DNA from: Aureimonas sp. AU4 | GTDB lineage: Bacteria > Pseudomonadota > Alphaproteobacteria > Rhizobiales > Rhizobiaceae | Assembly: GCF_001463765.1 (NCBI RefSeq) | Contig: NZ_BBWK01000075.1 | Span: 1-44,068, forward strand | Direction of reading: 5' to 3' | DNA length: 44,068 bases | Shown: positions 42,722 to 44,068 of the stretch, one piece after another | Numbering within the stretch: position 1 is the stretch's first letter | How the letters are laid out: each line of letters begins with the position of its first letter | The notes under the pieces: model-generated | Database searches by the model: none | What the model was told of the DNA's origin: nothing | The model's input: only the letters and a program-made list of their open reading frames with translations | Program-made: the position numbers and the translations under genes

Positions 42722-42919
42722 ATGTGGCTTGAACTGACGACCCTGCAGGGCGAGCCGACGCTGGTGAATATGAACCATGTCGTCACGATCTCGACGGAAG
42801 GCGATGGTAGCCGGTTGCATGTGACGCTGCCGGAATCCTCTGCCCATAGCGGTGTCGCGGTCCTGGTGCGGGAAACCCAAGCCGACATCCGAAACAAGCT
42901 CGTGAGTGGGCGCACATAA
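42722..42919 (+). CDS. Small hypothetical protein
   Basis: 65 residues from ATG 42722 with AGGAG 7-11 bases upstream. Strand-rich: WLELTTLQGEPTLVNMNHVVTISTEGDGSRLHVTLPESSAHSGVAVLVRETQADI. This looks like a small beta-sheet protein of the FlbD-type 'I-x-L-T..x-G..x-x-V-N...I' shape, the pattern of short FlbD/endoflagellar-like sequences, but no flagellar genes are near. Start well supported. Confidence 0.55.
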   Translation: MWLELTTLQGEPTLVNMNHVVTISTEGDGSRLHVTLPESSAHSGVAVLVRETQADIRNKLVSGRT

Positions 42920-43004
42920 CGGGCGTGCTCCACGACCCGACGCTTGGCCGCACGCGATCGCAAACGTCGCTAGCGAACTCAGGTCACCGCGGGGTGTCAT
43001 GGGA

Positions 43005-43235
43005 TCAGGCGACCGCCGACTGGTCTCTTCGGTCCATCAGTCGCTGCAGACCGTTGACCGACATCTCCATATTGGCGACGTTGTGCAAGGCCTCCGACAA
43101 CTCGCTCGCGTCGGGAGTCTCGTCCTCCCACAACGCGGCGAGAAGCCGTTCAAGATCCACTGTCATCTCGCGGAGCTGCTGGGTCCCCGGCCGGAGAGTA
43201 TGGTTGTCATCACACAGCATCGGGGCGGTTGTCAC
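43005..43235 (-). CDS. Small hypothetical helical protein
   Basis: 76 residues on the minus strand from 43235. Acidic helices (VDLERLLAALWEDETPDASELSEALHNVANMEMSVNGLQRLMDR). Plausible amphipathic pattern, no known family. Its start region abuts the frameshifted DUF6894-like gene (overlap 4 bp), so the two were once an operon. Confidence 0.45.
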   Translation of the reverse strand: MTTAPMLCDDNHTLRPGTQQLREMTVDLERLLAALWEDETPDASELSEALHNVANMEMSVNGLQRLMDRRDQSAVA

Positions 43236-43467
43236 GCTATAGGGATGGCGTCGCAGAACTGCAGATCCGAAATAACGCTGCCCCGGCCGTCGCGGATGAC
43301 GAAACGACAGTGGCCTCCCAACGGTTGCCCCCGCCGCAGCCGTTCGGCCATCATCTCGCGCGCCGCGAGAACGGCTTCGTGTTGAGCCTCCTCGCTCGAC
43401 GTAAGCTCACCCCCTCCGAGTCGGCGACCGCGGTGTCGCCGGTTGGGATAGCGAAGAAGAACCGCAT
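43232..43467 (-). pseudogene. DUF6894-like gene with a single-base frameshift
   Basis: From ATG 43467 one frame gives MRFFFAIPTGDTAVADSEG, and the next frame continues as GELTSSEEAQHEAVLAAREMMAERLRRGQPLGGHCRFVIRDGRGSVISDLQF. Together they form the DUF6894 pattern: an N-terminal Y/FFF strand, DDEG-like turn, A-x-x-E-A helix, and an R/F-x-I-R-D strand. The break falls in a run of G (near 43410), where adding one G restores a continuous reading. Loss by indel or a sequence error are equally possible. Confidence 0.55.
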
Positions 43468-43677
43468 GGTGGTCTCGGGTGATGCGTTGGACATCGCTCT
43501 GATGTGTCCGTTGCATCAGGACGCTTCCACGCAACCAGTCGTCCCCACATGGTAGCTGGACAAGGGCTGGAGCGCGGACGCAACGACGCCGATGAACGCA
43601 AGGTGCATCGCCCAAAGCGCCCATACTTATCTCCTGCGCTCGGCTTTGAACTCGATGGCGGTCGTACCACTGCCCGT

Positions 43678-44068
43678 TCAGAAGGCGACGAGCTTTCGCC
43701 TCGTGGGGTCCCACAAGGACAGCCCAACGCATTGAAGGCTTTCGCCGATCGTCAGGCGCGATAGGGAACTCAACGCTGGTTCCGCGTTCAGGCAGGCCTG
43801 CAGCCGGTAGTTCGGGATCCGCGGGTTCAGATGGTGAATGTGATGAAGACCGATATTGCCGGTGAACCACTGCAGCATCTTCGGCATCACGTAGTACGAG
43901 CTGCCACTGAGGGCTGCGCGTTGTTGGCTCCAGTCCGGCGACTCCTCCCAGTGCGTGTCCTCGAATTGATGTTGGACGAAGAACAACCAACCGCCAATCC
44001 AGGACGCGACGAAAGCCGTCGGCAGCACCGCGAGTGCGACAGAGACCGGACCGAGCACCAGCACCAAG
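43678..44068 (-). CDS. Fatty acid desaturase, 3' part, cut by window end
   Basis: About 130 C-terminal residues; the gene continues past the window. Iron-binding desaturase at the membrane that introduces a double bond in acyl lipids. Visible: a hydrophobic stretch (VALAVLPTAFVASWIGGWLFF), the second histidine box HQFEDTHW, and the third box GLHHIHHLNPRIPNYRL. These suit a delta-12-type membrane desaturase. Frame is clean to the stop at 43678. Confidence 0.85.
   Translation of the reverse strand, partial: LVLVLGPVSVALAVLPTAFVASWIGGWLFFVQHQFEDTHWEESPDWSQQRAALSGSSYYVMPKMLQWFTGNIGLHHIHHLNPRIPNYRLQACLNAEPALSSLSRLTIGESLQCVGLSLWDPTRRKLVAF

Overview
The window reads as a high-GC alphaproteobacterial chromosome, most likely Hyphomicrobiales (Methylobacteriaceae or Aurantimonadaceae type). 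The basis is a host backbone of phosphatidylcholine synthase, hspQ, an invasion-associated locus B protein, mfd-sdhE, recG, glmS, glmU and a CcdA-like protein, flanked by two pieces of accessory DNA. No database search was possible; family names come from motifs and general resemblance.

Layout. (1) 1-8575: right-hand end of a prophage. A tape-measure protein carrying an M15-type peptidase-like domain and four overlapping tail-region genes are followed by about 400 bp of noncoding DNA packed with hairpins. Next comes a lower-GC cargo module: a small membrane/coiled-coil protein, a 'beta family' protein and, convergent, a sce7726-like nuclease-like protein. The element ends at the 5' half of a tRNA-Ser(TGA) gene, probably the attachment site. 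(2) 8927-18638: a tightly organised locus that I consider the best candidate for an undescribed system. A HemL-like aminotransferase faces an eight-gene run: HAD phosphatase, arginase-fold hydrolase, SMR subunit, alpha/beta hydrolase, FemAB/GNAT-type N-acyltransferase, second SMR subunit, sensor kinase and NtrC-type sigma54 activator. The 418-bp divergent intergenic region holds a near-perfect sigma54 promoter facing each way, and between them two nearly identical palindromes CTCCAWARTTTGGAG that look like upstream activator sites. (3) 18645-36104: an outer-membrane protein, phosphatidylcholine synthase with an acyltransferase, a UbiH-type monooxygenase, and housekeeping genes. (4) 36263-44068: tRNA-Lys(TTT), then a decayed island with broken AAA ATPase and metallophosphoesterase genes and about ten very small ORFs, ending in the 3' part of a fatty acid desaturase.

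How the genes may work together. The sigma54 locus encodes its own two-component system, and its promoters and candidate activator sites predict that signal-dependent activation would switch on both arms at once. Aminotransferase, metal-dependent ureohydrolase-fold enzyme, phosphatase, N-acyltransferase, esterase and a two-subunit SMR pump together suggest synthesis and export of a (possibly acylated) amine; this is inference. The prophage cargo resembles modules carried as morons and may serve phage defence, also inference.
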